Counted from the stretch's first letter, positions 13,101-26,628 are shown. The stretch: DNA of 64,000 nt from Burhinus oedicnemus (GCA_008921705.1 VFFE01007668.1:132386-196385), one strand, 5' to 3'. The notes: generated from the letters alone by a model not told the origin. Numbers and translations: made by a program.

Positions 13101-16100
13101 CTGTTCAAGAGTTTTAAAAATATTGAGAGGTTTTCTGAGTCACTGGTATAAATAATCAACAAATTTTTAATAGTGAGGATTATAGAAGAAAATAGTACTT
13201 TATACTGGTATTTTAGGAACCTAATAGGATGAATTGGGCAATAGTCTATCTTTTAATCTGATTTTGGAGATCACGAAAAGTCTCAATTTTAGCATTTAGT
13301 TAAGCAAGGAATTGTAGATGGCAGTAGCAATAATTAATACCTTTGCAATGTAGTGTTGCGGGAAATAGTTGTTACCGAGTTATTCTAGTTGAAAGATCCT
13401 GCCTAGGACTGCTTCCCACCATGTGGACAGGAGCTTCTCATAATGTGAATAACTGTTTACGTTTTCGTGTGTAAAAATACTTGTAATCTTAAACACAAAG
13501 TGTAACAGAATATTAACTAAAATAAGAAGCTACCAATTCTAGAACATAAATAAAGTACTTTTGAAAGGTAATTTTAATGATTCACTTTGGGGTACAATGA
13601 ATATTCTATGCTTTAGAGTCATTAAATCAAGAGTGAATGTCTTTCTAAATTATGCCACATGTATTAGAACCAGTCACAAAATTAAATAAAATGAGGAATG
13701 GTTTCATTCTGTTATTTCATACAGGTTCTAATTTTTATTCCTATAAACATTCACTAAAATGTTGATTGACTTTTATTAAATAAAATTTAAATAAACCTTC
13801 CAAATATACTGTAATCATTTATGAAATATAAGCTATACACAACAATTGAAGGGATTTTCACATCAATTGAAAGGATTTTGGTTTTTTTAACTTCTTAAAA
13901 GTAATAAATGTTTCTTATCACTTGTTCTAGCTTCCATGTAGGAGTAATCAATACTAGGACGTCTGAATATACATATAATATTATCTAATTATATCCTACC
14001 ATTTGAAATTTCATTCATTTTTTTCACACAAATACACATTTTTCTGAACTTGAAGGTATAGATCCCCACTCAGCAATCCCTAATCTGTTTTCTTTCCTGC
14101 TTTTTTTCTTTTACAGTTTGATAATTAACTTAGAGATGTGTTTTCAGTGTTACTTTCTCCAGAAAATTATAAAGCACCAGAAAAAAACCACAATAGTTCA
14201 CTGATCATTTGCTTCCTTGAAATCACTGTGTATAATAAATATATAAAACCATTGCTACTTGAAATATTTAATGAGAATAAAGTTGCTCTTTGTCAGAGAA
14301 AATCATAAGTAAACACTTCCACAAGAAAAACTGGATGTGGATCTAAGATATTCTCCTAGATGGAATATCTGATGGTGGTTCTTCATGTATCTAAAGATTA
14401 TCATTTGGGAGATGAAGCTTGATAAACTGTAACTGGATATAAGACAACCATTTTTAACAGATAGGGTCAAATAGAAAATCTATTTAAGAAACTAGGATTT
14501 GTATTTCACTAAAATTTTCTACTTGCTACTAATTCACTTCATTTCTTAAGGTGCCTTTCCACACAGCGTATGAAAACTGAAAACTGGAGCTGTTCCTGGC
14601 TCCACTTTCACTCACGAATTCCATGGTAAACTGGCCAAGATCCTGTCAGGCATCCTACAGCCCAACAAAGCAGCTGGGCCATGTGGATGCTGGGCAGCAG
14701 ACTGTAGCCCAGTCTGCCTGCTTGGTTTCATTGGAAATGCTTGCTGCTGGAAGCTTTCCTTCCATTGAAACAACCTTTGCCTAATGAGAGGCTTTTCTGT
14801 TAAAAGTATTTGATTGATGTAATAGTGCCTGAAAGAGCTTCACCTTGTCACTGGCTGGGACACTGAGACTGACTTTCTCTCCCCAAAAGTCACATCTGCT
14901 GAAACTGAGCTGTGCAAAATGGCAGGGAAATTCCTTTCAGCCCTTCTCTGTAACCAGATGCACTTGTAATCAGAAGAGTCTTAGTACAGCTTTGCTAATT
15001 TCAGTCTTTCAAACTATAGCTCTCCTGAAGCTCTTTTGATTTGGTTAAAATCTGTCTCCCTCTTCCTATTGGTCCTTTGTCTGTAAAATTCATGTTCACT
15101 GCCTACCTGCTGAAAATTACAGGTGGACATCCCTGTCCCTCCTTGACAGTTTCGCCTTTCTCCAGCTACCTAGTTGTTATTAGTTTGGCAGCACATCTCT
15201 GTATAAAAGCCTGTGACTTAAAGGGTCCTTTTTTGAGAAAAGCCAGAGCAAGTATAAGGACCTGTTCTGAGAAGAGAGGATGAGCAGGGGACCGGTGGGA
15301 AGGAAATCCTTTTTTGGAGAAAAAGTAGCTCCTATGGTGGAGCTGTGAATGAAACTTTAAAAGGCTGTGAAGGTGCTGTCTCCAAGTTATTTTCCCTGTG
15401 GTAAATCCCAGGCCAACCACAGCTCAGAAGGGAAATCAAAGTAGCAAACCAAAAGAAGGCTGGACTTGACAGGCTCCATTCTTTTTTGGTTTTTCAGTGC
15501 TTGTGGCTGAAGAATGAATTGAGCAAAGGCTAAAGTATATTGAATGAACTATATGTTATCTGATAGTCACAGTAGAAATTATCCAGGATTTGGAGAATTT
15601 GTTGAAGTTACCAAAAAATATCCCAAAGGCAGGTATCTGATGCAGGCAGCTGCTTGAAGAACATCAGTGTGTGTTCAAAGACTACCCGCTCTTCCAATTT
15701 TTCATTTTTTCTCTCCTCACCAACATTTAAAACAATGTTTTTGTTGTTGTTTCTTGGCCTTTCTTTTTTCACTGTAAATACATAGCATTGCCGCCTACTA
15801 AGAACAAATACTGTTTCAGATGATCACAATTTCCCCTTGGATTTTAATCACTTGCCAAAGCCATTTGAACAGCATATTCTTCTGGCAAGACAATTTACAC
15901 TGCTGTGTGCTGGATGAAAATATAATGAAAGATCTGTAGCTTCCATACTCTAGATTGTGAAAACCGGGGGAGGCTCTTGCTTATTTTCAATGTTTAAAAT
16001 AAAAGAAATTTATGCAGCTTTTTTCTGATTAAAATAATAGACCCATGTACAACTCAAGTTGTTGACGAGGGAGATAAATTGTTATCAAGATAGAAATCTC

Positions 16101-19100
16101 TTTATTTTACTGGTTACATTAGCGGAATTGTTCCCTTGATTGTTTTTCCACGCAAAACAAGAATGTTTGTTCATTATACATCTATTATGTAGATGAAAAT
16201 TCCTCCAACATAACCTTCCCCTGTTTTACTTGTTTTGCTGTCTTTGTGACAGAAAAACATAATTTCTGTTCTATTTTGTTTGCTGAATGTGACAGGGACA
16301 GGCATTTAGACAAACTCATACATCAAGCAAAGGGCTGGATTCAAGCTTTTCCAAGTTTGAACCTGATGCTTTTAAAGAGGAGTGAGAACAGTACTGTGAT
16401 CAACTTACAGCAGCATGAATCAGTTTTTGATACCCAGATTGCTGCTGCCTGAAAAGTGCAGAACCCAAGGTGGCTCCTCTAAATCATGCTAGCTGCAAAA
16501 GTTGAAGCAATGATCGTCTGCTTTTCCCTACTACAACTGTCCATCCTCAGGCAAAAAGGAGAAAGAACAGGAGTTGAAACCACCTCACTGACTGTAATTT
16601 TATTTGCATGATTGCAGATGACAGCCCCAGAACTGACCTTGAACTGGATATTTGCAGGCATTGTGAAGAAGCAGCAACACCAATGGGCCATCTAAAAGTT
16701 AAGTATAAAATGGGAAGGGTGGAACTCAGTTGCTGAGACATAGGCTTAATTTTAGATGTCAATTTAGATCCTGTCTGTCTCCAGGTGCTGCCTGGAAAGA
16801 GTATGAGCCTCTCACAAGTACTGTAAAGAGTCTCAAATGACAACAGACATATATTTAGGCACCAAAATCCTGTGGTTAGAAACAAGCAAGAAAGTATGAG
16901 AAGAGCATGACACAATTTATCAGAATGATAGGAACTGATGACTGATTTGAAGCATGATCTTTGCAGCGATTATTTTGGTAGATATACATTGATCACACAG
17001 GTTCAGGATGGGCAATGGGACGTAACGCTCATCAGGACAGGAGACAAAAAGATCTTGTGTGAAAATGTGTGCTTTTGGAATAAATGAAGTAAAAATCTTA
17101 AGAATGATACGCAGACATAGGATCCTGGGGAGAAATCTGAGAAAAGGAAAATACTCTCAAGGTGTGGTGTGATGGGGCAGTAATGAGGTGACATTCACAG
17201 TGATCAAACTGGGTGATTTTGGGAAGGAGGATAGAAAGCTCTAAGTTGATGGAAAGACACCCTATACGAGATGTCAGGCAGTAAGACAGAAAGAGAAAGA
17301 CCTGAAGGAAAGAGAAGGAAGGAGATTCACAGAATCATCGGAGTGACTTTATCATAAAGGTGATAGATTTTGTGCTTATGGTTGAGGTTACCAAAGATAA
17401 CTTAGAAAGGAAAAAGATCTCAGAGCCTCACAACAGGTCTATAGAAACACTGTGAAGAGGATGGGAATCGCCTGGAGGAGAGGCTGATGGATCTTTTATA
17501 GCTAGAGAACAGCCAGGATAAGACGGATTGCAGAAGAGAAAGAAGAACCTGATTAAAGAAACCAATTTTTTCAAAACCAAAACCAGACAGGTCAAGAAGA
17601 TAGATGGCAGTGTTTTGGTTCTAACATTTGGTTGAAATGAGCTTACCAATAACAGTATTTTGCAAAGAGTGCAAAAGACAAGATGGAAAGCAAAATTCAC
17701 CTTTAGACATGTTTAGACATTGAATCTAAGCTAATTTTTGAGATTTGTTTTTGAATCAGTGAAAAGGAAGAGCCAGCTGCAGAAGATTATTTGATTTCAT
17801 TATCTTATGCAAGTCTTTTAAGATTGAACCCCATTCCTGCTGATGAAATAGATGACCAGTTGAGGCTTAGATAATTGTCAGCTATGTCTCCGATATGGAA
17901 TATCAAGGAAAAAATCAAATGGGACATGCTGCATACAAATAAGAATAGTGTTTTTTATTGTGTTTTCACAAAAAAACTCCCAAAACCCACATGGTGCAGA
18001 AGTTGGAGTCATGAACAGAATGAGCTGTCCTTGAGAAAGTGTATTCTGTAGAAGGAATTGTTTCTTTTAGAGGGAGACTTTTCTCGACCTAGAGGGCAAC
18101 TTTACGCCCAGTGCTACTGTGCTACTGTGACAGTGAATAGCAACTGAGAATCTTGCTTAGAGAAACAATTCCTATCTGGTAAAACTCAGCTTCCTACAGA
18201 AGGCTGGAAAAAATTGTTACAGATTTTATAGTCTCACTGAAACAAAACTACATTATGTCACCCTTGCAATATTCATCCATATAGCTGCAAATTTAGGCTG
18301 GTACGAATATTCTAGAGAGAGAAAAAAAGTTTTATCTGATGCTAGATGAGTACTAAAAAAAGGCTCAAAGTGTGTTCAACATCAGCTTCTTTCCTTTTTT
18401 TTTTTTTTTTTTTTTTTTTAATAGCAGACAGCAGTAATAAGAAACCTTGCAGATTGTCCAGGGATATTATCCTCTTAAAGTACTTTTTTCACCAATTTAA
18501 TATGTCGCGGTCGTTGCAAGTAGTTCTGGTCCAAATAACTGGCATTGTGAATATAAAATAAACTTTTTCACAATGCATACAGAAATATATTCTTTGTTTT
18601 CAGCACCTTTTACATCCTTTGATTTGACTGTTTGTATGCTGGTCTTGCATGAACCAATACATTTGTACAATTGATAAATCAGTTCCTCCAGATTCTGGAA
18701 TTCTCTAGGCTTATTCTCAGGTATAGTATAGATTTAATTTATAAAAAACTGCCACTCCTTGTCTATAAGCAGTGCAATCAACATTCTATTTAATAGATTC
18801 ATTTAACTCAGAATCTCTCCCTTTCTACTTCTTGTTTTCTTTTCAGAGTGAGGAAGTCATCCTTGACAAAAATATAAAAGGAATGAACAGACTGCACTTG
18901 CAAAGTGTGAATAGTACTCTTTCAATTATTAGTTTGATCACTCACTCAATAAAACCAATATGGCTAATATTGTCCTAAGTCTGGAGGTGACCTTTCCAAC
19001 GCTTTAAATAATAGAGAAATGATTTATGGTGATGCATCCCATGGTATTACACTTTGACATGTATAAATGATGGGTTGAAATTCTATAATGCATCAATTTG

Positions 19101-19496
19101 CCCATGATATGTGTAGATATGTGTAGATACTTTTACAGAATAGGGGATCGTATTTATATACTTCTCTAATAAAAAAATTATTTAAAAATCAGCTTAATTA
19201 AAATTAACATAAACATTAAATGAATACATGTTTTATTTAATAAATTAAATAAGTCAAAAATAACATGAATATGTATAAATGAAGTATTTTACATCTGATT
19301 GGAAGCTATTATTTCAGTTAAGTATTTCATTGTGATGGAATTTTAATAATTACATTAAAATGTTGGATCTTAAATTACTCACAGGTATTTACAAATAGCA
19401 TAAACAAAAGTATATTTAATACAAACATAATGAGTGTTCAGTTTTGAATGTTTTTTAGCTCTTTTTTTTTAAAGGTAACACTCTCCTCTTTTTTTT
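7182..19496. other. 12-kb unassigned AT-rich stretch
   Basis: I find no CR1, LTR, RNA gene or coding exon that I can support. Open frames are short and without domains. The stretch contains a 25-nt T-run at 18395-18419 and a perfect acceptor-like tract (TTGTTTTCTTTTCAG, ending 18846) without a convincing donor downstream. Segments near 14560-14760 and 16480-16700 are slightly richer in G+C but match nothing I know. Very old repeats may be present but are beyond recognition by eye. Confidence 0.5.
18395..18419 (+). repeat. (T)25 homopolymer
   Basis: Run of 25 T preceded by TTTCC. No retroposed body recognised beside it on either strand. Confidence 0.9.
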
Positions 19497-19597
19497 CCTT
19501 CCTTCCTTCCTTCCTTCCTTCCTTCCTTCCTTCCTTCCTTCCTTCCTTCCTTCCTTCCTTCCTTCCTTCCTTCCTTCCTTCCTTCCTTCCTTCCTTC
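19497..19597 (+). repeat. (CCTT)25 tetranucleotide array
   Basis: About 25 perfect CCTT units (101 nt); minus strand (AAGG)n. It is preceded by a further pyrimidine stretch (CTCTCCTCTTTTTTTT). The array lies 36 bp beyond the 3' tail of the neighbouring minus-strand CR1. Confidence 0.97.
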
Positions 19598-19633
19598 TCC
19601 CATTTTCTGAACTACAAAATACAAGATCTGCTG

Positions 19634-19880
19634 CAGAATCGCAGAACCACAGAATAGTTGAGGTTGGAAGGCACCTCTGGAGGTCATCTTTTCCAACCCC
19701 CCCTGCTCAAGCAGGGCCACCTAGAGCTGGTTGTCCAGGACCATATCTAGATGGTTTTTGAATATCCCCACAACTTTCCTGGTCAACTTGTGCCAGTGCT
19801 CAATCACAATCACAGTAAAAAAGTATTTCCTGACATTTCAGTCTGTGCCCATTGCCTCTTGTCCTGTCACTGGGCACCAT
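19634..19880 (-). mobile_element. CR1 3' fragment, about 250 bp
   Basis: The plus strand begins with an octamer-type tail (AGAATCGCAGAACCACAGAATAG) and continues with GTTGAGGTTGGAAGGCACCT, CTGGAGGTCATCT, TGCTCAAGCAGGGCCACCTA, TTGTGCCAGTGCTCAATCAC and GCCTCTTGTCCTGTCACTGG. These are the 3' UTR words of a CR1 subfamily different from the 711-2026 copy. An internal deletion is apparent after TATTTCCTGACATTTCAGTC, where the block with GAGGGAACCTCC is missing. No ORF2 part remains. Confidence 0.95.
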
Positions 19881-22128
19881 ATGAGTGCTTATTCATAAGT
19901 TTATGTTGCCGTTAGTCAGCTTGTATTATGAACAATCTTTACATTATTTTGTGTAATTTTATTTCTCTGCATAATGTCTCTACAAAATGTTTCAGCAGCT
20001 GATTTGGTGATGTGAAGTAAAAGCTGGTGATCTTTGGAAGAATATTCTGGCCAGACTTCCATAAATTCAAAGACTGATTTTCATGTCTGTGCTGAAATTA
20101 ATTTATGGCATTAGAGTAATACTAAAACTTAACCTCTATTTCAGTGTAAATGTTGGAACTCTTATGTGTTATGCCCTGCTTAGAATCTCACTGACATTAT
20201 GTGCCATCCAACCTTTTTTGCTAGTATATATCTGTACTATCCTGACTGTGTTGTTGGAGCTTAATGTCATGGCACTTGTCAAATTATTCATTAAGAGTGA
20301 GACTTGTGCAATTTTCTGCAGCTATAGCTCATCAGATTTTCTCTCCGCTACTCTTGGTGGTTGCATTTATCATTTGTTTCAGGAAATCACCACAGCCTAG
20401 GAGCTTCATGTAGTGTTTGTATAATTCCATGTTGACCTTCCAGCAGAAGTTGCAGCTTCTAGAAAGACCTATGAGTGAAAGACTTCACTAGTTATCTGGG
20501 GTAAGCATCATATACTGCCTTGTCTTGGCTGACCAGTCTGTAACAGGTCTCCCACAATATCCCTGACATTATGCTCCCCTCTGATGTTTGCTCTTGACCC
20601 AGATACTCTCAACAAACATTTCTTAGATATTATAGCACTGGGCAGTCAAAAATCAACTTACCACAGGGCTCTTCCTCCCCTTCCTCCCCATAGAGACTCT
20701 TACACAGCCTGTAACAGTCTGCGACCATAACCCAGTCCTTCATGCAATCCCATCTAGTTTCTGTGATTCCTGTCATGTCATAGGTCCATGACTGTGTGCA
20801 AAATTCACATTCTTCTTGTTTACTTCCTCAGCTGTGCATGTTAGTATTTCCACCTGAGTAAAGCCTTTGGATACCCTCTCTTTTGAGTAAGCATGTGAAA
20901 TCCCCTAGTAGCTTTCTTCTCAGCCTACCTTTATTTGCAGCACTCGCTCTCATCTTTGGACTTCGTTCCCCATGAACCAGTGAAATTCGTTTCAAGCTCC
21001 CTTTCACTGTGTTAGGAAGCCTGATCAAAAAGAGATTTTTTCTTTTAGCCAGTTGGGTCACATCTCTTTCCCAAAGTCCTTTATCCTCACATGAAAGACC
21101 ATGATGAAGGAAACTGTTGCTGGCACTACCACCTGTAAAGCCAGACATTGATCTACCAGAAGCATCTGCTGAATGTCTCCTTTTCCATTTGGAAGAACTG
21201 AGGAGAACATCAACCCAAGTCTTATCCCCCTTCATGTTTGTCCCTAGAACTTTTTGGTTATCCTTTGACATGCTCAAGGTTTTACCTTGGCATGGTGCCC
21301 ATACTGATCAGTAGTAGGGTCTAATAGCCAGAAGAACAGATGATCCATACCAATCTCTGTGCAACATCAAATAATTAGCATCTGATAGAATAGAAAAGCT
21401 CTTGGGAAAAATAGATCTATCAGCAGAGGAATCCTTTTGTCCCATATAGGCAGGAGTTGCCAACTACTAACATCACTTCCTCTTGATAGTTCAGTTCTCA
21501 ATATGATGGTGTGAGATGTCCAGCCCAAAACCTCCTTGGGAACTTGTTCCTTTGCTTCTGTTGCCAGGCCCTGGACCTATATTCTAGGGGAAGAGCTGCT
21601 TGTGGAGATGGAGCCTTCATTCTGTGGCCAGAAATCACAAGCTTCCAAGCTTCTAACCTCCCTTCACTCTTAGGAGTTTATGTTGTCTTGTTGTTCCTGT
21701 ATTGCCTTGGCCATACCACCCTTCTCATCCTCAAGGACTTGAAAGGTCTTGCTGCTGCAGAGTCTCTGTAGAGAGCCTGTTTCTCTTTTAAGCATTTTCC
21801 CTGATGCAGAGAAGCTTCCTTGACGCTTCTTGTAACTCCTGCACCTGACACCAAGCTGACCCTATTAGAGCACACCCTCTCACATGGGCAGAGGCAGCCA
21901 CATTACAAGAGAACATGGGAGAGATGCATCCAAGAAGGGTGCCTCTTCATGTGGATTTTACAACTGTGGGGATCTGTTAGTGAGCAAATATCTGTCTTTG
22001 AGTAAGTAGCAGGATCCAGAACTAGAGCCAGCTGGCCCCTACTGTCTCTGGAGAGCTTATGGAGCATGTCCTCTTCAAAGCTAATGCAGTTACTTGAAGG
22101 GTAAAAAGGTAATCAGATCATACACATG
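19881..22128. other. Unassigned, locally more GC-rich region
   Basis: No gene or repeat I can name. From about 20500 to 22050 the composition is less AT-rich and more CT-rich on the plus strand than the surroundings. A minus-strand frame of 149 codons from an ATG is open at 20828-21277, with no recognisable domain (a basic, serine-rich product). See the findings. Confidence 0.45.
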
Positions 22129-22470
22129 TCCAACATGATTGCTTTCTGTGATTAAATTACTTTTCAAGTGGATGAGGAACATTTGGTGGATATAATGTAC
22201 CTTGACTTCAGTAAGGCTTTTGATGTTGTCTCCTACACCATTCATTTTAGAGGCTAAGGAAATATGGGCTGCAAGAATGGGCTTATAAGTAGATTGAAAA
22301 GTGCCTGGACTGCCAGGCTTGAGGGGTGGTCATTTATTTGGTGGATGGTGAGTGGAATACCTCAGGAGATACCAGAGTCCATATTTTTCAACATCTTCAT
22401 CAGCAACCTGGATAGTGACTGACAGGGCATGATTAGCAAATTTGCAGATGATTAGGGATAGTATCTCCAA
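22129..22470 (+). pseudogene. Old CR1 reverse-transcriptase fragment, plus strand
   Basis: Conceptual translation gives CR1 ORF2 reverse transcriptase in pieces. SNMIAFCD is followed by a stop and then VDEEHLVDIMYLDFSKAFDV (motif A, YLD at 22198-22206). After a frameshift near 22250 comes RLRKYGLQEWAYK then a stop. After a second shift, at 22351, comes SGIPQEIPESIFFNIFISNLD (motif B region), a stop at 22420, then ISKFADD (motif C, 22435-22452) and another stop. The catalytic FADD is preserved by chance, but several stops and at least two frameshifts make it dead. Both ends are internal to ORF2; no 3' tail is visible. It is the only CR1 copy here in the plus orientation. Confidence 0.88.
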
Positions 22471-25400
22471 ACAGAGATTGTGAGAAACTCACAGGCTGGT
22501 CAACAGAAAGCCTGTGAAGTTACACAGAATGGCCCTGCCTGGACATTATCAGTTAGACAAAGCTGTGTCTGACCTGACAGAAAGCTGGTCAAAATCCCAC
22601 TGCAGCATACCGTTGATCTAGATGACCAGCGCTTCTGCAAAACTGTAGGGTCTTCCCTACTTGCTGTCATGACGAACTCCTCTCATGATTGGCATTTGAA
22701 GTCTTGGCACAGGCCATTTAGGTAGGCTTTGTATGCTATCTGCTTGTTTGAGAAATTAGAAGTTGTCCCTATGTTAGAAAAGTGCCCTGAAAATACTCAT
22801 TTATTTTTTGGCTTATATTTAATTAATAGACTGCTGTGCTTTTTCATCACTTTTCCAAACAACTTAATATGCAGCATTTAAAAGAGTGGGCACTGTTAAA
22901 CAAAAGAAATTCTTATTCAGCTGTATGTGTTAATTAATAATCTTTGATGAATAGGGGTCCAATAATGCCTAAATTTTCACTTGCTTCTCCATTAATGATA
23001 GTATATTCAGTAAAGCATGTAATAATTATGAGTGTTTTAGAATACTAAACTCTGCAAATAGACGGGTCTATTCTTCTTATGTTTTTCCAGTAATTTTTTA
23101 GCTGTTATAATTTTCCTAGGTGAATTGTAGTTTACTGTAAAGCATGATGTATTGACATGCAAAGTAAAATGCACTGCATAATAAGATGGAAAAATACTCA
23201 ATAGATTCTTGATTATAATGTTATTAATGTTATTAATCAAAAAAGTCATATGTCTAAATAATTTGAATCTCATATTAATTACATTTCCTTAAAAACTTCC
23301 ATACTTGAAAGTTAACCTATGGATGACTTTCATCCTCGTAAAATACGGATCTTTAAAACATCATCAGAGACAGGAGAATGAAAGTTAGAAGAGATTTGAG
23401 GTAGCAGCTAGGGGTATGGAAATTAACCATAATAATAATAATAATTAGCCATAATAATAATAACCACCATGGGCAGTTTATAAAAAGACTGAAAGACTAA
23501 ATTTCTGTACATATTGCCAGGAGAAATTTGCACAGAACAGCATAGTTGGGTTTCATTGCAGGAATTTTTAAAAATCTAGTTATAAAAAGCTTTCATATGT
23601 CCTTTAGCAGAAAGAATGTCCCTGCCTCTCCTCAAAGTTGTGCATTTTCTGTGACTCATAAAATTTACCTCCAATTTTGCTGTGAAAAGAATCACTAAAC
23701 ATGACCACCTTCCTCCTCTTGCTTCCTGCAGTCTCCCCATGTGTTTGTTACCTGAATAGCTCTGGTGTTACCTTATGGTCTTGGAAATTATGAATCCATA
23801 AGCTGTCTTCCTGTCTGCTTCTTTAATGAGTAGAGGGGGTGACAAGATTGCCTGGGAAGCCTTCAGCAGGCTCAGAACAGTTGCAGCTGTAGGAAGACAA
23901 TGATTAAAATTACAAAGGCCTTCAGTCACTTGCTTTGGAGGATGAGGAAAGACTTTTTCCCTGATGTAAAATTATTTTGATTCATCATTTGCGTTTTTGT
24001 TTTCTTTCTGCTGTAGCTGTTATTGCTGTATGGTATCACCCATTCTTTGGTGCCTGGTGGTGTGCTCAGGACAAAACAATCATTATGTGTGAGTTCAGGA
24101 AAGTATTTCCTCCCACTTTAGCATGGCAGGGACCTGCACACATTTTGCCTTCTTTACCACATGGGGTATGGGGTATGGGTTGCCTGCTAGGATCATCTAG
24201 GCATAGCTCAATTCATCAGTCCCCTGCTAATGTAACTAATGCTGTATTTCAAGTGGCAGTCTGTGCTGAAAGTCTTCACATAACACAGTTTGAAGAATTT
24301 CTTTTTATCTTATCAATTAACAATTAACTTACATGCCACATAACTTCTTAATTTTTATACATACATAACTTTTGTAGTTTTCATCTATTCTCATGTAACA
24401 GTATGTGGAAGTTCACAAAAAAACCAGTTTCAATATCTTGAAAAGAGAGTTTTATATTATAGTGATGCATTTTAAAAAGGCTTATTCACAGATATGATGG
24501 GGTTCTTTTCTCCATCAGAGATGCTGTTTTATCTCTGAAATACTGACTTATCTGTATTATGCCTACTATTACTCTTATTTCATTTTGATTTCTGTTCCTC
24601 AGAAGAAGGGGGCTTTTCAAGAGATGTAAATACAAAAAGAAAGAAAAGGCTTGCTTCAGAATCTGTTTGACAATCAGACAAGAGTCTGTTTACACAGCTC
24701 TGCCAGTACAAATGTTTGTTGAAAACTTGGAGGAAGAGCATTCATACAACCATTCCAGTATACATGACAAAATCACTGTAGTTTTAAATTACATTTAGCA
24801 GTGGAGATGTTACAGACTGAATAGGGATTCCAGAAGGGTTTTCTTTTTAGAGATCCCCCCCCCTGCAAAAGATTAACATTTAGTAACCCTGTAAATCTGT
24901 TCTATCTGCAAAAGAAGAATGCGTTTTGGATAAAATCTATCTTTCAGATAATGTCATGGAAACTGGTTCATCAACATTGTGAGCAACAAAATGTGTTACT
25001 GCCTTTTTCTTCAAGATGGTTATGTATGCACTGCCGATCTCCAATGTGTTCTTTTCCTTTTCTATGTGAAACACTTTACAGAACTGAAATACTATAAAAG
25101 CCCAAAGTGACTTGGAATGGGACTAAGGAAAATGTCACTCTAGCTCTGTCATTAGCTTAATAAGCAACCTTTGTTAAATATCTTTGTTTCTTTGCACTTC
25201 AGTTTATGTCTCTATATAATTAAAATCATGATAATTCTTTTGTTTATAATGTGCTTTGAGACCTCTGGAAAACAAAAACTGGGCAGAGAAGGAGAACAAG
25301 AAATACAGCTTTGCCATTTACTGTGTTCTAGGATGTACCCCTCCATCAAAGCTGGATCAGTTACATCCTTTCATGTAGTGGTGAACACATTACTGAATAG

Positions 25401-26303
25401 TAATAGTAAGTTCCATTCTTTCTTTTATTTGTCTTCTCTAGTGTATCTCTATTATTTTTTTCCTTGAATTGCAAGTACTAGAGAAAAAGCATTGCTATGG
25501 TATACAGAATTGTGACTATATTATTTCTATGATAAACTTCCAAGTATGCAGAAATTAAGACAGTTTTAGATGTCAGACCTGGCTGTGAAGGTTGATTTAT
25601 TTCACTGAACTCTAGGTGTCTATACCAAAGATATCTACCTCTGAGTTATTTTCCTAAATGCCCTTTACTCTCTGTAAGGAGAAATAGACAGTTTAATGGC
25701 ATGAATCATTTGACCTGTTTTACTTGTCTCCTTGAGGATGAGAATTGTGTCCTGGAAATGAACATTCTTTCCATGAATGGAAGAGGCACTGACTAGCCCT
25801 AACATCTGCATTGAATCAGATGAATCCTCCTCTTTGTGCCTTATGCCTGAGGTCAAGGTGTTTGAAACAGAAAGGAAGGAAGAACACTACATTAATCATC
25901 TGTAAAGAGCAATATCCAGAGGAGGACCAGAAATACATTTACTCTGTGGCTCACAATCCCAATGAATTATTAAGCTGCTATTATGTTATATAATTTAAAC
26001 TATTAATAAATGAAACTAAATTAATAAAATAAAATCAATAAATAGTTAACACGAATTATTTTATTATATATTTCATTTACTCAGTGGTATCCTACATTTG
26101 GCTTCAGTTATTTCAGTTCTACAGTGAAATATTTAAATTACTCTCCCAAAAAGTCACAGTGAAGAAACCCATAGTAAACAACAGCCAGAGACTGTTGGTT
26201 TTGTGATATTGGAATATCAGCTAAAAGAAAAATTAAAACAGGAGAAAAAAGATTAGTTTTCAGCTTCCCACCCTTACATGGCTAAACAATTTTTCCTTTG
26301 TTT
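22471..26303. other. Unassigned AT-rich stretch
   Basis: Nothing recognised apart from a short (AAT)n tract at 23429-23463. The CR1 fragment ending near 22470 may extend a little further in decayed form. No exon or RNA gene is supported. Confidence 0.5.
23429..23463 (+). repeat. (ATA)n/(AAT)n trinucleotide tract
   Basis: Two short blocks of ATAATA trinucleotides separated by TTAGCC; the whole CCATAATAATAATAATA motif is nearly duplicated. Confidence 0.85.
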
Positions 26304-26628
26304 ATTCATAGAATCATAGAATGGTTTGGGTTTAAAGGGACCTTAAAGACCATCTAGTTCCAATCCGCCTGCCATGGGCAGGGACACCTTCCACTAAACC
26401 AGGTTACTCAAAGCCACATCCAACCTGGCCTTGAACACAACCAAGGATGGGGCCTCCATAACTTCTCTGAGCAACCTGTTCCAGTGTCTCACCACCCTCA
26501 CAAGAAAGAATTTCTTCCTGATATCTAACCTAAATCTACCCTCTTCCAGTTTAAAACCCTTACCCCTTGTCCTATGATTGCACTCCTTGATAAAGAGTCC
26601 CTTCCCACCTTTTCTGTAGGCCTCTTAG
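26304..26628 (-). mobile_element. CR1 3' fragment, about 325 bp
   Basis: The plus strand starts with the CR1 tail (TTCATAGAATCATAGAATGG), then AAGGGACCTTAAAGACCATC, CTGCCATGGGCAGGGACACC, GAGCAACCTGTTCCAGTGTC, TTTCTTCCTGATATCTAACC and TACCCCTTGTCCTATGATTG, ending near TTTCTGTAGGCCTCTT. It is the same subfamily type as the copy at 711-2026 and aligns to that copy's first 320 bp. It is 5'-truncated just inside the ORF2 end, so no useful coding part is left. Confidence 0.96.

Noticed and set aside
18847..18978. Excellent polypyrimidine tract and CAG acceptor followed by an open frame (SEEVILDKN...)
   Set aside because: No acceptable donor follows, and the frame ends in a low-quality hydrophobic tail. 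Such acceptor-like tracts are frequent in this T-rich DNA.
21700..21722. CCTTGGCCATACCACCCTTC resembles the start of 5S rRNA (a 5S-derived SINE head)
   Set aside because: Similarity stops after about 16 bases; the 5S internal promoter boxes are absent.
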